Shown here: positions 23,037-32,651 of the stretch, one piece after another
How the letters are laid out: each line of letters opens with the position of its first letter
Numbering within the stretch: the stretch's first letter is position 1
Source of the DNA: Prevotella sp.
GTDB taxonomy: Bacteria; Bacteroidota; Bacteroidia; Bacteroidales; Bacteroidaceae
Direction: 5' to 3'
Assembly (NCBI GenBank): GCA_017470055.1
Contig: JAFUFD010000105.1
Coordinates: forward strand, 1 to 41,105
DNA length: 41,105 nt
Made by a program: the position numbers and the translations under genes
The notes under the pieces: model-generated
The model's input: the letters and a program-made list of their open reading frames with translations, nothing else
Databases searched by the model: none
Told to the model about the DNA's origin: nothing

Positions 23037-25637
23037 ATGAGCAAGAAAGAATATGTAGGACTCACTGGCAAGGAGGTGTTGGAGAGTAGGGCGAAATACG
23101 GCTCTAACATACTTTCCGAACCAGAGCGGGTCCCCTTATGGAGACGTTTCCTGAATAAGTTTACCGACCCCCTGATTGTCATATTGTTGATAGCGGGGGC
23201 TTTGTCCATAGGTATCTCGTTTTATGAATACCTCGTCCTGCGTGAAGGTGTCGTGGTCTTCTTTGAGCCTGTAGGTATCTTTATCGCTATCTTGCTTGCT
23301 ACAGGAATGGCTTTTCTCTTTGAGGTAAAGGCAGACAGGGAATTCTCGATCCTCAATCAGGTGAATGACGAGGAGCCTGTCATGGTGATTAGAGACAGAC
23401 GGCAAATACAGATTCCCAAATGTGACGTTGTGGTTGGTGATGTGGTGTTGATAGCCACAGGCGACGAGATTCCCGCCGACGGTATTTTGCAGGAAGCCGT
23501 CTCCATGAGTGTTGACGAGTCGACACTGACAGGTGAGCCTCTATGTCATAAGAGTATCGACGAGCAGGATTTTGACAAAGAGGCGACATTCCCCACCAAT
23601 CAGGTGTTGAGAGGGACAAAAGTCATGGATGGGCATGGCGTGTTCCAAGTCAGTGCCGTGGGCGATGCTACGGAAAATGGAAAGGTGTACGAGGCTGCTC
23701 AGATAGACGATAGCGTGAAGACTCCTTTGAATGAGCAACTGGATCGTCTTGGGAAACTGATTGCGAGTGCCAGTTATGGTATCGCATTCCTGGTCATTGT
23801 CGGACGTGTTCTGATGTATTTCCTCCACTACGATTTCGAATGGGTGTCTTTTGTCTCTTACCTTCTTCAGACCGTCATGATTGCCGTTACTTTGATTGTC
23901 GTTGCAGTTCCAGAGGGACTTCCTATGGCGGTGACCCTTAGTCTTGCCTATAGTATGCGTCGCATGTTGAAAACGAATAATCTGGTACGTAAGATGCATG
24001 CCTGTGAGACCATGGGGGCGACGACAGTGATTTGCACGGACAAGACAGGTACGTTGACACAGAATCAGATGCGTGTTAGTGAGGTGTCTTTCGATGGTAT
24101 AGAGTCCGACCTGCAGGAGTTCGTCTATCAAGGTATTGCGGTGAACACGACGGCATCCTTGCAGATAGAAGACGGTCGCCAGCCGACAGTATTGGGGAAT
24201 CCTACAGAGGGTGCCTTGCTATTATGGTTGCAAGAGCAGGGTGTTGACTATCGTATGTTGAGAGAGCAAGTGGTGTATGAGGCGGAACTGCCCTTCTCTA
24301 CAGAGCGTAAGATGATGGCTGTTGTGGTGTCCACGAGCAAAGGGCGTCTCCTTTATGTGAAAGGTGCTCCTGAGATGGTGGGTCAGAAGTGCGTTATGTC
24401 CGAGCCACAAAGAACGGAGATACAAAAATACCTGTATGACAAGCAGAGACAGGGTATGCGTACCCTTGGTTTTGCTTTCAAGCGGTTAAATGATACAGAG
24501 AAGCCTATTGCTGACCAACAATTATTGGTAGATGATATGGTGTTCCTTGGCGTTGTCGCCATTTCCGATCCTGTCCGTCCAGATGTGCCTCAAGCCGTTC
24601 GTGAGTGTCTGGATGCGGGTATTGCCGTCAAGATAGTGACAGGCGACACAGCGACGACAGCCTGTGAGATAGCCCGGCAGGTCGGCTTATGGAAGGATGG
24701 CGACTCAGACCGTCAGATGATCACAGGACCAGAGTTTGAGACATTGACCGATGAGGAGTTGTTGGAGAGGGCGATGGACTTGAAAGTGATAGCACGTGCA
24801 CGTCCCATGGACAAGAAACGATTAGTAGAAGCCTTGCAGTCGTTAGGACAGGTAGTGGCGGTGACGGGTGATGGCACCAATGACGCTCCCGCTTTGAAAG
24901 TTGCCCATGTCGGTTTGTCAATGGGCGCTGGAACTGCTGTGGCGAAGGAGGCTTCGGATATTACGATTATTGACAACTCCTTCAGCAGTATCGGACGTGC
25001 TGTCATGTGGGGGCGTTCCCTTTATCGGAATATCCAACGGTTTATTCTGTTCCAGATGACGGTCAATGTGGCAGCATGCCTCATCGTATTAGTGGGCGCA
25101 TTTATGGGAACAGAGGCGCCTCTGACAGTGACACAGATGCTATGGGTTAATCTCATCATGGACACCTTTGCGGCGATGGCACTTGCCTCACTGCCTCCCT
25201 CTGAGGCTGTCATGCAGGAAAAGCCTCGTAATCGGCGTGCTTTTATCATTAACCATGATATGGCATGGCAGATTGTCAGTGTTGGTTGCTTGTTCTTTGT
25301 CCTTTTGCTATTCCTCCTTAGACGGTTTGGGAGTCAGGGGTGGACACTCTATGAGCAGAGCCAGTTCTTCACCATCTTTGTGATGCTTCAGTTCTGGAAC
25401 ATGTTTAATGTCCGTGCGTATGCTACCGGTGAGAGTGCTTTGAAGGTAAAGGGATGTCGTGGTTTCCTATTTATTGCCCAACTTGTATTCTTTGGTCAAC
25501 TCATGATAGTATCCTTAGGCGGGAGGATGTTCAATGTGACTCCCTTGCCCGTGGCAGACTGGGTTGTGATCATAGGCTCAACATCTCTTGTGTTATGGAT
25601 AGGAGAGGGGTGGCGATGGATGAAAAAACATCTATAA
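23037..25637 (+). CDS. P-type ATPase, PMCA-like calcium-translocating
   Basis: The 866-residue protein has the N-terminal cation-ATPase region, the actuator motif TLTGEP, and PEGLP (292-296) in membrane segment 4. The phosphorylated Asp335 lies in ICTDKTGTLT, the nucleotide-domain KGAPE is present, and the hinge reads VTGDGTNDAPAL. LWVNLIMDTFAAMALA in segment 6 follows. VAVPEGLPMAVTLSLAYSMRRM and NLIMDTFAA are typical of type IIB (plasma-membrane Ca2+) pumps, and length is normal. It would export Ca2+ from the cytosol across the inner membrane using ATP. It appears to start its own unit right after the palindrome array. The first ATG is very close to the -7 box, so the mRNA may be leaderless. 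Confidence 0.92.
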   Translation: MSKKEYVGLTGKEVLESRAKYGSNILSEPERVPLWRRFLNKFTDPLIVILLIAGALSIGISFYEYLVLREGVVVFFEPVGIFIAILLATGMAFLFEVKADREFSILNQVNDEEPVMVIRDRRQIQIPKCDVVVGDVVLIATGDEIPADGILQEAVSMSVDESTLTGEPLCHKSIDEQDFDKEATFPTNQVLRGTKVMDGHGVFQVSAVGDATENGKVYEAAQIDDSVKTPLNEQLDRLGKLIASASYGIAFLVIVGRVLMYFLHYDFEWVSFVSYLLQTVMIAVTLIVVAVPEGLPMAVTLSLAYSMRRMLKTNNLVRKMHACETMGATTVICTDKTGTLTQNQMRVSEVSFDGIESDLQEFVYQGIAVNTTASLQIEDGRQPTVLGNPTEGALLLWLQEQGVDYRMLREQVVYEAELPFSTERKMMAVVVSTSKGRLLYVKGAPEMVGQKCVMSEPQRTEIQKYLYDKQRQGMRTLGFAFKRLNDTEKPIADQQLLVDDMVFLGVVAISDPVRPDVPQAVRECLDAGIAVKIVTGDTATTACEIARQVGLWKDGDSDRQMITGPEFETLTDEELLERAMDLKVIARARPMDKKRLVEALQSLGQVVAVTGDGTNDAPALKVAHVGLSMGAGTAVAKEASDITIIDNSFSSIGRAVMWGRSLYRNIQRFILFQMTVNVAACLIVLVGAFMGTEAPLTVTQMLWVNLIMDTFAAMALASLPPSEAVMQEKPRNRRAFIINHDMAWQIVSVGCLFFVLLLFLLRRFGSQGWTLYEQSQFFTIFVMLQFWNMFNVRAYATGESALKVKGCRGFLFIAQLVFFGQLMIVSLGGRMFNVTPLPVADWVVIIGSTSLVLWIGEGWRWMKKHL

Positions 25638-25639
25638 TG

Positions 25640-25671
25640 TTAGGATTTATAGAAGAAAAGTATTACCTTTG
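25640..25671 (+). promoter_or_regulatory. Promoter of the DUF4738 gene
   Basis: TTAG (25640-25643, one base off TTTG), 20-base spacer, TACCTTTG (25664-25671). The ATG is 22 bases downstream. Confidence 0.5.
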
Positions 25672-25693
25672 CAACAAACAAAACGAATAACAG

Positions 25694-26254
25694 ATGAAAA
25701 CAAACAGATTCAATCTCATCATGGTCGGATGTCTTGCTATGATTGTGGTGGCTTGCGGTGAAAAGAAAAAAAGTAATGATATTATTACAGAACGTGTGGA
25801 GCAGCCCAAGCCGCAAGAGCCTATCCGTCAGCAGCCATATTCCGACAACAAGGATTTCAGTTGGATTGGTCGCACCTATCATCTTAGCATCGACCGTCAA
25901 CCAAGTGACTCCTTACCGATGGTCAAGGATGAGATAGGACAGCAGTTTGTTGATAATATCATTACCTTGGTTGTCTCTCGTCAGGATGGCTCCAAGTTCT
26001 ATAGCCATCAGTTTACAAAAAAGGATTTTGACAAGTATCTGGACGATGATTATCGGGCAACAGGAATATTAGAAGGACTCGTCTTTGACAAGGCTGATGG
26101 TGATTGGCTGGAGTTTGCGGCGAGTGTTAGTCATCCGCAGACAGATGAGTATATCCCTCTGATTGTTCGTCTCTCACGAATGGGCGAACTATCTATCAAG
26201 CGTGATGCCCAGATGGATACCAATGCGCTTGATGAAGAGGGGGAAGAGGACTAA
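25694..26254 (+). CDS. DUF4738-like lipoprotein
   Basis: The 186-residue protein has a signal peptide with lipobox VVAC (Cys21), then a Lys-rich and Pro/Gln-rich spacer (KPQEPIRQQP). A beta-rich domain follows (WIGRTYHLSIDRQPSDSLP, DNIITLVVSRQDGSKFYSHQFTKKDF, GILEGLVFDKADGDWLEFAASVSHP), and the tail is acidic (DEEGEED). The pattern suits DUF4738, a Bacteroidota lipoprotein family of unknown role. It follows the calcium pump by 56 bases with its own promoter box. A bidirectional terminator separates it from the convergent pgi. Confidence 0.72.
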   Translation: MKTNRFNLIMVGCLAMIVVACGEKKKSNDIITERVEQPKPQEPIRQQPYSDNKDFSWIGRTYHLSIDRQPSDSLPMVKDEIGQQFVDNIITLVVSRQDGSKFYSHQFTKKDFDKYLDDDYRATGILEGLVFDKADGDWLEFAASVSHPQTDEYIPLIVRLSRMGELSIKRDAQMDTNALDEEGEED

Positions 26255-26257
26255 TAA

Positions 26258-26296
26258 AAAGCACGGTTATTGGCAAAGTGCCTCCAACCGTGCTTT
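26258..26296. terminator. Bidirectional terminator between DUF4738 and pgi
   Basis: An 11-bp stem AAAGCACGGTT/AACCGTGCTTT (26258-26268 with 26286-26296) encloses a nested GGCA-AAG-TGCC stem. A tracts before it and T tracts after it let it serve both convergent genes. Confidence 0.85.
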
Positions 26297-26324
26297 AATA
26301 ATGTCAATAGGGAAAACTGTCGTT

Positions 26325-27677
26325 TTATGCCTCCTTGGCAAGACGCTCCTTGATGGCTTTTGAGTCAGCCTCGTAACCAGGTTTGTCAAGCAGTGCAAAC
26401 ATGTTCTTCTTATAGGCCTCCACACCAGGCTGGTTGAATGGGTTCACACCCAGCACATTACCACTGATGCCACAGGCAATCTCGAAGAAATAGATCAGTT
26501 GACCAATATAGTACTCGTTGAGTTCTGGAACAGAGATACGGATGTTGGGAACTCCACCGTCCACATGGGCAAGACGTGTACCCAACTCTGCCATCTTGTT
26601 AACCTCATCCACACGCTTACCGGCGAGGAAGTTCAGACCGTCAAGATTCTCCTCGTCAGAGGGGAATAGCAGGGTGCGGTTTGGTTTCTCAATACTGATA
26701 ACAGTCTCAAAAATGGTGCGCTCACCATCCTGAATCCACTGTCCCATGGAGTGCAGGTCAGTGGTAAAGTCAACGCTGGCGGGGAAGATACCTTTCTTGT
26801 CCTTGCCCTCAGACTCTCCATAGAGTTGTTTCCACCATTCACTGACGAAATGCAGTTTAGGCTGGTAGTTGACCATGATCTCGATTTTCTTGCCTGCCCC
26901 ATACAGACCGTTACGGACAGCCGCATACTGGGCAGCGAGGTTCTCTTCGAAAGGAACATCCTTGCCACATGCCTTCTCCATATCTGCGGCACCTTGTACC
27001 AATGCCTTGATATCGAAGCCGGCACAGGCGATAGGCAGAAGACCTACTGGAGTCAATACAGAGAAACGTCCACCAACATTGTCGGGAATGATAAAACTCT
27101 TATACCCCTCTTTGTCAGCACAGGTACGTGCTGCGCCACGCTTGGCGTCAGTTACCGCAACGATAACTTCCTTGGCGGCATCTTTACCCATCTGCGCCTC
27201 ACACTGTTTCTTGAGCAGGCGGAAAGTCAGGGCGGTCTCTGTGGTTGTACCCGACTTGGAGATATTGATAACACCAAATTTCTTGTCTTTCAAGTATTCG
27301 GTCATCTCTGAGAGGTAGTCCTCGCCAATGTTGTTACCAGCGAAAAGGATGGTCGGATTCTTCTTGTCTTGAATCAGCCATGCGAAAGAGTTGCCTAATG
27401 CCTCGATAACGGCACGGGCACCAAGATAGGAGCCGCCAATACCGGCAACGACTACAACCTCACATTTCTCTCTCAAGGTATTGGCGACAGCCTGCACCTC
27501 ATCAAGGAAAGCAGGGGTGATACTGCTGGGCAGATGAAGCCATCCTAAGAAATCATTACCTGGGCAAGTGCCCTCTTCCAAAGCCTGCTGAGCGGCTTTT
27601 ACCTTTGGCTCAAAAGCCTTCACGGCACCAGCCTCTAAGAAGCAAGCCGCTTTTGTGATGTCAAGTTTAATACTCAT
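26325..27677 (-). CDS. pgi: Glucose-6-phosphate isomerase
   Basis: The 450-residue protein is of normal length for the short bacterial Pgi form. It shows [40 protein letters not shown] (phosphate-binding SGTT) and the conserved [14 protein letters not shown]. The C-terminal [12 protein letters not shown] holds the active-site lysine region. It interconverts glucose-6-phosphate and fructose-6-phosphate in cytosolic glycolysis and gluconeogenesis. It is the last gene of the lysS-gpsA-pgi unit, 11 bases after gpsA, and ends at a shared terminator. Confidence 0.97.
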   Translation of the reverse strand: MSIKLDITKAACFLEAGAVKAFEPKVKAAQQALEEGTCPGNDFLGWLHLPSSITPAFLDEVQAVANTLREKCEVVVVAGIGGSYLGARAVIEALGNSFAWLIQDKKNPTILFAGNNIGEDYLSEMTEYLKDKKFGVINISKSGTTTETALTFRLLKKQCEAQMGKDAAKEVIVAVTDAKRGAARTCADKEGYKSFIIPDNVGGRFSVLTPVGLLPIACAGFDIKALVQGAADMEKACGKDVPFEENLAAQYAAVRNGLYGAGKKIEIMVNYQPKLHFVSEWWKQLYGESEGKDKKGIFPASVDFTTDLHSMGQWIQDGERTIFETVISIEKPNRTLLFPSDEENLDGLNFLAGKRVDEVNKMAELGTRLAHVDGGVPNIRISVPELNEYYIGQLIYFFEIACGISGNVLGVNPFNQPGVEAYKKNMFALLDKPGYEADSKAIKERLAKEA

Positions 27678-27688
27678 AGTTTTATTGA

Positions 27689-28684
27689 TTATCTAAATGA
27701 ATCTGTCAGAAGTTTAATCTCAATCTGTGGGGAGATACGCTCGTATAATATATTATATACCGCATCGAGGATAGGCATATTGACATGGCAATGCCGATTA
27801 ATCTCTTTCATACATTTGGTACCAAAATAGCCTTCGGCAATCATCTCCATCTCTATCTGTGCCGACTTGACAGAGTACCCCTTTCCTATCATGGTTCCGA
27901 AAGTACGGTTACGTGAGAAATTGGAATAGCCAGTTACAAGGAGGTCGCCCAGATAGACACTATCGACAATATTCCGCTCAATAGGGTGAACAACCTGCAG
28001 GAAGCGAGACATCTCCTGTACGGCGTTCGCCATCAATACTGCCTGGAAGTTATCTCCGAATTTCAGTCCGTTGCAGATACCCGCAGCGATAGCATAGACG
28101 TTCTTTAAGACGGACGAGTATTCAATGCCGATGACATCGGTAGAGGTCTTGGTCTTGATATAATCGCTTGTCAGTACCTCAGCGAAAGCCTGCGCCTTCT
28201 CTCGGTCGGAGCATCCTACCGTCAGATAACTCAATCGCTCCAAGGCAACTTCCTCTGCGTGTGATGGACCTCCGATGCAGGCGAGATTCTCATAGGGAAC
28301 GTCATAAACCTGATGGAAATACTCTGAGCATACCAGATTCTCGTCAGGAACGATACCTTTGATAGCCGTAATGATATATTTGTCTCGAATACGGGTCTTT
28401 AGTTTCTTCAAATGACTCTTCAGATAGGGTGATGGCGTGACAAACACCAGTGTGTCATACATCTGTACAATCTTGTTGAGGTCAGAAGAGAAGAAAATCT
28501 CCTCCGTATTGAAGTGAACACTCATTAGGTAGGCGGGATTGTGCCCAAGGCGCTTGAAGTCCTCAATGCGATCATCACGGCGCATATACCATCCGATGTG
28601 GTGGGTGTGCCCCACTACAATCTTGGCAATCGCCGTAGCCCAACTGCCACCGCCAATGATGGCTATCTTCCCGCAGTCGTACAT
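27689..28684 (-). CDS. gpsA: NAD(P)-dependent glycerol-3-phosphate dehydrogenase
   Basis: The 331-residue protein begins with the Rossmann motif [18 protein letters not shown] and contains [39 protein letters not shown] (catalytic lysine region) and [16 protein letters not shown]. These mark GpsA. It reduces dihydroxyacetone phosphate to sn-glycerol-3-phosphate for phospholipid synthesis in the cytosol. In most family members the second motif reads GPSFA; here it is GPSHA, a small change. It lies 25 bases after lysS and 11 before pgi. Confidence 0.95.
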   Translation of the reverse strand: MYDCGKIAIIGGGSWATAIAKIVVGHTHHIGWYMRRDDRIEDFKRLGHNPAYLMSVHFNTEEIFFSSDLNKIVQMYDTLVFVTPSPYLKSHLKKLKTRIRDKYIITAIKGIVPDENLVCSEYFHQVYDVPYENLACIGGPSHAEEVALERLSYLTVGCSDREKAQAFAEVLTSDYIKTKTSTDVIGIEYSSVLKNVYAIAAGICNGLKFGDNFQAVLMANAVQEMSRFLQVVHPIERNIVDSVYLGDLLVTGYSNFSRNRTFGTMIGKGYSVKSAQIEMEMIAEGYFGTKCMKEINRHCHVNMPILDAVYNILYERISPQIEIKLLTDSFR

Positions 28685-28709
28685 ATTCTTGCTGTTTGCT
28701 TTTGACTAT

Positions 28710-30440
28710 TTACCTGTTTGATGCGTCAATCCACTTCTGAATATCATCAACAGAGGGCTTTTGCATTTCCAACTTGTATTTCTTCACAATATCTCCAATC
28801 TTCTGTTGGAGTCCCTGTGCCTTCTCCTCCTTGATGTTGGAGATCAGGTTGAAGCCTGCCTTACGCAGAACGGGTACCCATTCTTCTGCCACACCAATCT
28901 CTGCCCATTCTGCCACAGAACTTTGAGGTATCTTCTTCTCGGGTTTCATCTGGGGGAAGAACAAAACTTCCTGAATAAATGTCTTACCAGTCATCAGCAT
29001 CACTAAACGGTCTATGCCGATACCGATACCAGAAGTGGGTGGCATACCATATTGTAAAGCACGCAGGAAGTCTTGGTCGATAATCATCGCCTCGTCGTCT
29101 CCCTTGTCGGCAAGTCTCATCTGCTCAATGAAGCGTTCCTCTTGGTCTATAGGGTCGTTCAACTCGGAATAGGCATTGGCGAGTTCCTTGCCATTCACCA
29201 TCAACTCGAAGCGCTCAGTAAGTCCTGGCTTGCTGCGGTGCATCTTGGTCAGTGGCGACATCTCAACGGGGTAGTCGGTGATGAATGTGGGCTGGATAAA
29301 GGTGCCCTCACAGAACTCCCCGAAGAGTTCATCAATCAACTTACCCTTTCCCATTGTCTCGTCGACCTCCATGCCTTTCTCCTTGCAGAATGCACGGATT
29401 TCCTCCTCCGTCTTGCCCTCGCAATCGAAACCCGTCTTCTCCTTGATGGCCTCAAGGATAGGCAAGCGGCGGTAGGGCGCTTTGAAGGAAACGATATTAC
29501 CGTCAATCTCCCGCTCGGGCTTGCCGTTGACGGCGATACAGATGGTTTCCAGCAAATGCTCGGTGAACGACATCATCCAGTTGTAGTCCTTGTACTGTAC
29601 ATAAAGTTCCATACAAGTGAACTCTGGGTTATGGTTACGGTCCATACCCTCATTGCGGAAGTTCTTGCCAATCTCATAGACTCCCTCAAACCCACCGACA
29701 ATCAGGCGTTTCAGATAGAGTTCAGTGGCGATACGCATATACATGTCCTGATCCAGCGCATTGAAATGGGTGATGAAAGGACGTGCCGAGGCACCGCCTG
29801 CTATCATCTGGAGCGTTGGGGTCTCTACTTCGGTGTATCCTGCCTCATCCAGCACTTTACGCATCGTACGGATGACGGTGGCTCGCTGCAGGAAAGTGTC
29901 CTTGACCCCCTCATTGACTACCAAGTCAACATAACGCTGCCTGTAGCGTAACTCGGGATCGTCAAATTTGTCATAGGCTACACCATCCTTATATTTGACA
30001 ATAGGTAATGGCTTCAACGATTTGGAGAGCAACGTCAACTCCTGTGCATGGACGGAGATCTCTCCAGTCTGGGTACGGAACACATAGCCTTTCACGCCAA
30101 TGAAGTCGCCAATGTCCAATAACCGCTTAAAAACTTTATTATAGAGGTCTTTGTCTTCTCCTGGACAAAGGTCATCACGAGACACATACACTTGGATTCT
30201 GCCTTTACTATCCTGAATCTCCGCAAAACTTGCCTTTCCCATGACACGGCGACTCATCATTCGTCCGGCAATACAAACCTGTCGAGGCTCGTCCTCATCA
30301 CGGAAATTGTCACGTATGTCAATAGAAAAAGCATTCGTTGGGTATTCTGCGGCAGGGTATGGGTTAATACCCATCTGACGCAATTCTTGCAGACTCTCGC
30401 GTCTGCCAATCTCTTGTTCACTGAGTTCTAAAACGTTCAT
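28710..30440 (-). CDS. lysS: Lysyl-tRNA synthetase, class II
   Basis: I place the start at the ATG at 30440 ([20 protein letters not shown]), giving 576 residues. An upstream in-frame Met at 30524 would put the promoter's -7 box inside the gene and adds 28 non-conserved residues. Domains: the OB-fold anticodon-binding part ([45 protein letters not shown]), then class II motif 2 ([20 protein letters not shown]) and motif 3 ([15 protein letters not shown]). It charges tRNA-Lys in the cytosol. A C-terminal extension of about 60 residues ([20 protein letters not shown]...) exceeds the E. coli enzyme. It heads the lysS-gpsA-pgi unit. Confidence 0.96.
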   Translation of the reverse strand: MNVLELSEQEIGRRESLQELRQMGINPYPAAEYPTNAFSIDIRDNFRDEDEPRQVCIAGRMMSRRVMGKASFAEIQDSKGRIQVYVSRDDLCPGEDKDLYNKVFKRLLDIGDFIGVKGYVFRTQTGEISVHAQELTLLSKSLKPLPIVKYKDGVAYDKFDDPELRYRQRYVDLVVNEGVKDTFLQRATVIRTMRKVLDEAGYTEVETPTLQMIAGGASARPFITHFNALDQDMYMRIATELYLKRLIVGGFEGVYEIGKNFRNEGMDRNHNPEFTCMELYVQYKDYNWMMSFTEHLLETICIAVNGKPEREIDGNIVSFKAPYRRLPILEAIKEKTGFDCEGKTEEEIRAFCKEKGMEVDETMGKGKLIDELFGEFCEGTFIQPTFITDYPVEMSPLTKMHRSKPGLTERFELMVNGKELANAYSELNDPIDQEERFIEQMRLADKGDDEAMIIDQDFLRALQYGMPPTSGIGIGIDRLVMLMTGKTFIQEVLFFPQMKPEKKIPQSSVAEWAEIGVAEEWVPVLRKAGFNLISNIKEEKAQGLQQKIGDIVKKYKLEMQKPSVDDIQKWIDASNR

Positions 30441-30472
30441 CTTTGTTTTCCTTAAGAAATATAATATGGTTG

Positions 30473-30480
30473 CAAAGATA
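30473..30480 (-). promoter_or_regulatory. -7 box of the lysS-gpsA-pgi unit
   Basis: TATCTTTG on the minus strand, 32 bases before the lysS ATG. No clear TTTG -33 box lies at the right distance. Confidence 0.5.
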
Positions 30481-30570
30481 CTAAAATTATCTGATACATC
30501 TTTCTTTTTAGAGTTTTTTTTCATTCTCGGTGGTGAGTACGTTAAATAATTGCTAAAAATGCTGACAAAA

Positions 30571-30602
30571 TTTGGTTGGATGAGGATTTATAGTTATATT
30601 TG
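30571..30602 (+). promoter_or_regulatory. Promoter of the ROK-men operon
   Basis: TTTG (30571-30574), 20-base spacer, TATATTTG (30595-30602). It rules out the longer ROK frame starting at 30550 and supports the ATG at 30625. Confidence 0.75.
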
Positions 30603-30624
30603 CCCAAATAATACTAACACTGAG

Positions 30625-31605
30625 ATGATAGAGACCAATTTAAATACCAAAGTAATAGGAGTGAATATCCGTATCGACAAGACTGTATATGCCTTGGTCG
30701 ATATCCGTGGTAATCTGTTAGCGCAAGATGAGTTCGCTACCTCTGATTATCCCAATATCAGCGATTTTGTGACAAAGTTGTCTGATGGTGTCATGTCCCT
30801 GATGGAGTCAAATGGAGGCTATGATACCGTGCGCTCTATAGGAATAAGTGTTCCCAGCGGGAATTTCCATACTGGTTGTATTGAGAACTCGCCCAATCTG
30901 CCTTGGAAGGGTATCGTGCCCTTGGCGGCGATGTTGCGTGACCGCTTGGGCATGGCTGTCGCTTTGGACAATAATGCCAATGTGGTGGCAATGGGAGAGC
31001 ATGCATTCGGTTCTGCCCATGGAATGAAGGATTTTGTCGTAGTCACATTAGGTAGTGGTATGGGTAGTTGCCTGTTCAGTAAAGGCAAGATATATCAGGG
31101 GACGAATGGTTTCGCAGGAGAGATCGGTCATACCTGCTATATCCCAGGAGGTCGTCCGTGTGGTTGCGGAAGACAAGGCTGTTTAGAGCGATACACTGCG
31201 TCAAAAGGTGTTTTGCAGACGGCACAGGAAGTCTTGGACGAGTGCGATACGCCTTCTGTTATGAGGAACGTTCAGCAACTGACGGTGCAGTTGGTTATTG
31301 AGTTCTGTCATCAAGGTGACAAACTTGCCATAGAGGTGATGCGTCGTACAGGTTACGCTCTGGGTGTTGGTCTTGCCAATTATGCCTCTTTATTTAACCC
31401 CGAGGCAATTATCCTTGCAGGTGTTGTGTCCAAGGCGGGGAAATGGCTGTTAGAGCCAGCCGATGAGTCTTTCGAGGCGCATGTTTTCCACAATATGAAA
31501 GGAAAGGTTAAACTCATAGCCTCTGTCTATGACGACAAGGAACTTAACGTGTTAGGCGCCAGTGTGCTTGCATGGGATGTGAAAGAATATTCTCTTTTCA
31601 AATAG
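30625..31605 (+). CDS. ROK-family protein 1, catalytic Asp replaced by Asn
   Basis: The 326-residue protein starts at 30625, since the longer frame begins upstream of the promoter. It is a ROK (sugar kinase/repressor/ORF) protein: the zinc motif GHTCYIPGGRPCGCGRQGCLE is clear, and GEIGH is the sugar-binding motif. Two catalytic features differ. The N-terminal phosphate loop, normally DxGGT, reads GVNIRIDKT. The NDAN motif reads NNAN, with Asn117 (codon AAT) where both downstream paralogues have Asp (GAT); in ROK kinases that Asp is the catalytic base. It lacks a helix-turn-helix domain, so it is not a ROK repressor of the NagC/Mlc type. It may bind sugar without phosphorylating it. The next paralogue begins 12 bases on. 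Confidence 0.85.
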   Translation: MIETNLNTKVIGVNIRIDKTVYALVDIRGNLLAQDEFATSDYPNISDFVTKLSDGVMSLMESNGGYDTVRSIGISVPSGNFHTGCIENSPNLPWKGIVPLAAMLRDRLGMAVALDNNANVVAMGEHAFGSAHGMKDFVVVTLGSGMGSCLFSKGKIYQGTNGFAGEIGHTCYIPGGRPCGCGRQGCLERYTASKGVLQTAQEVLDECDTPSVMRNVQQLTVQLVIEFCHQGDKLAIEVMRRTGYALGVGLANYASLFNPEAIILAGVVSKAGKWLLEPADESFEAHVFHNMKGKVKLIASVYDDKELNVLGASVLAWDVKEYSLFK

Positions 31606-31617
31606 CGATATTACCAA

Positions 31618-32601
31618 ATGAACGAAAATGTAATAAAGAGACACGTAGTGGGTGTTGATATAAGTACGGAGTTGACTACCTATGCGGTGGTTGACATCCT
31701 GGGGGGAATCATAGCGAAAGAGAGTTTCCCGACATTCGATTATCCCAATGTGAATGAGTATGTGACCGTACTCAGCGAGAAGATTATTACCCTCGTCGAG
31801 CAGCATGGCGGTTATGAGTCCGTCCGTTCAGTGGGAATGAGTGCGCCGAGTGGTAATTTTGTCACAGGTAGCATAGAGAATGCTTCCAATATACCATGGA
31901 AGGGACATGTTCCCTTGGCTGCGATGTTGCGTGACCGCTTGGGACTTGCCGTCGCCTTGGGTAATGATGCCCATGTGACTGCTGTAGGGGAGAAGACATT
32001 TGGTGCGGCTCGCGGATTACGTAATTTCGTGAGTGTGTCTATCAGTCATGGTGGTGTGGGAAGTTGTATCTATCTGGATGGTCATGCGCACTTGGGTGCT
32101 GAAGGCTTCGCAGGAGAGTTCGGACATATCTGTGTTAAAGAGCATGGCCGGCAGTGTTCTTGCGGTCTCCATGGTTGTCTGGAGGAGTATGCTTCTGCCC
32201 GTGGACTGGTGAAGACGGTGCAGGATATTCTGCAAGAGACGGGGAAAACGAGTGTGCTGCAACAATTGGAGACCATCTCCCTACAGGCGATTGCTGATGC
32301 CTGTGAGCAAGGTGACGAGGTGGCTCTTGAGACTTTCCGTCGTACTGGTGTGATATTGGGTAAGGCTTTGGCTACCTATGCGTCGTTGGCAGATCCTGAG
32401 GCAATTATCCTGACTGGTGACCTGACCCTTTACAGTAAATGGATCATGGATGTCGTGAAGGAGAGTTTTGAGGAGAACGTCTTCCATAACCTCAGAGGAA
32501 AGGTCAGTATCCTGATATCCCCGCTGAATAACAGCGAACGTGATGTCTTAGGTGCCAGCGCCCTTGCCTGGGAGGTCAAGGAATATTCGCTGTTTAAGTA
32601 A
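31618..32601 (+). CDS. ROK-family protein 2, altered phosphate-binding loop
   Basis: The 327-residue paralogue of its neighbours keeps Asp117 in NDAH, the GEFGH sugar motif and the zinc cluster QCSCGLHGCLE. The N-terminal loop reads GVDISTELT instead of DxGGT. The second phosphate loop, LGxGxG in ROK1 and ROK3, reads SISHGGVGS here. Kinase activity is therefore doubtful, though the fold should be intact. The family phosphorylates glucose or related hexoses in the cytosol. No membrane or DNA-binding segment is visible. It is followed by a 50-base gap without a promoter box and then ROK3, so all three are probably co-transcribed. Confidence 0.85.
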   Translation: MNENVIKRHVVGVDISTELTTYAVVDILGGIIAKESFPTFDYPNVNEYVTVLSEKIITLVEQHGGYESVRSVGMSAPSGNFVTGSIENASNIPWKGHVPLAAMLRDRLGLAVALGNDAHVTAVGEKTFGAARGLRNFVSVSISHGGVGSCIYLDGHAHLGAEGFAGEFGHICVKEHGRQCSCGLHGCLEEYASARGLVKTVQDILQETGKTSVLQQLETISLQAIADACEQGDEVALETFRRTGVILGKALATYASLADPEAIILTGDLTLYSKWIMDVVKESFEENVFHNLRGKVSILISPLNNSERDVLGASALAWEVKEYSLFK

Positions 32602-32651
32602 GTGCGAAAGATAAACGAAAGATAGACCAATAACTAATTATTATTATATTC

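Noticed and set aside
30441-30524. Longer start for lysS
   Set aside because: The extension holds the -7 box and adds 28 residues without similarity to the normal LysS N terminus.
30550-30624. Longer start for the first ROK gene
   Set aside because: The -33/-7 promoter lies at 30571-30602, inside this extension, and the sister proteins align from the ATG at 30625.
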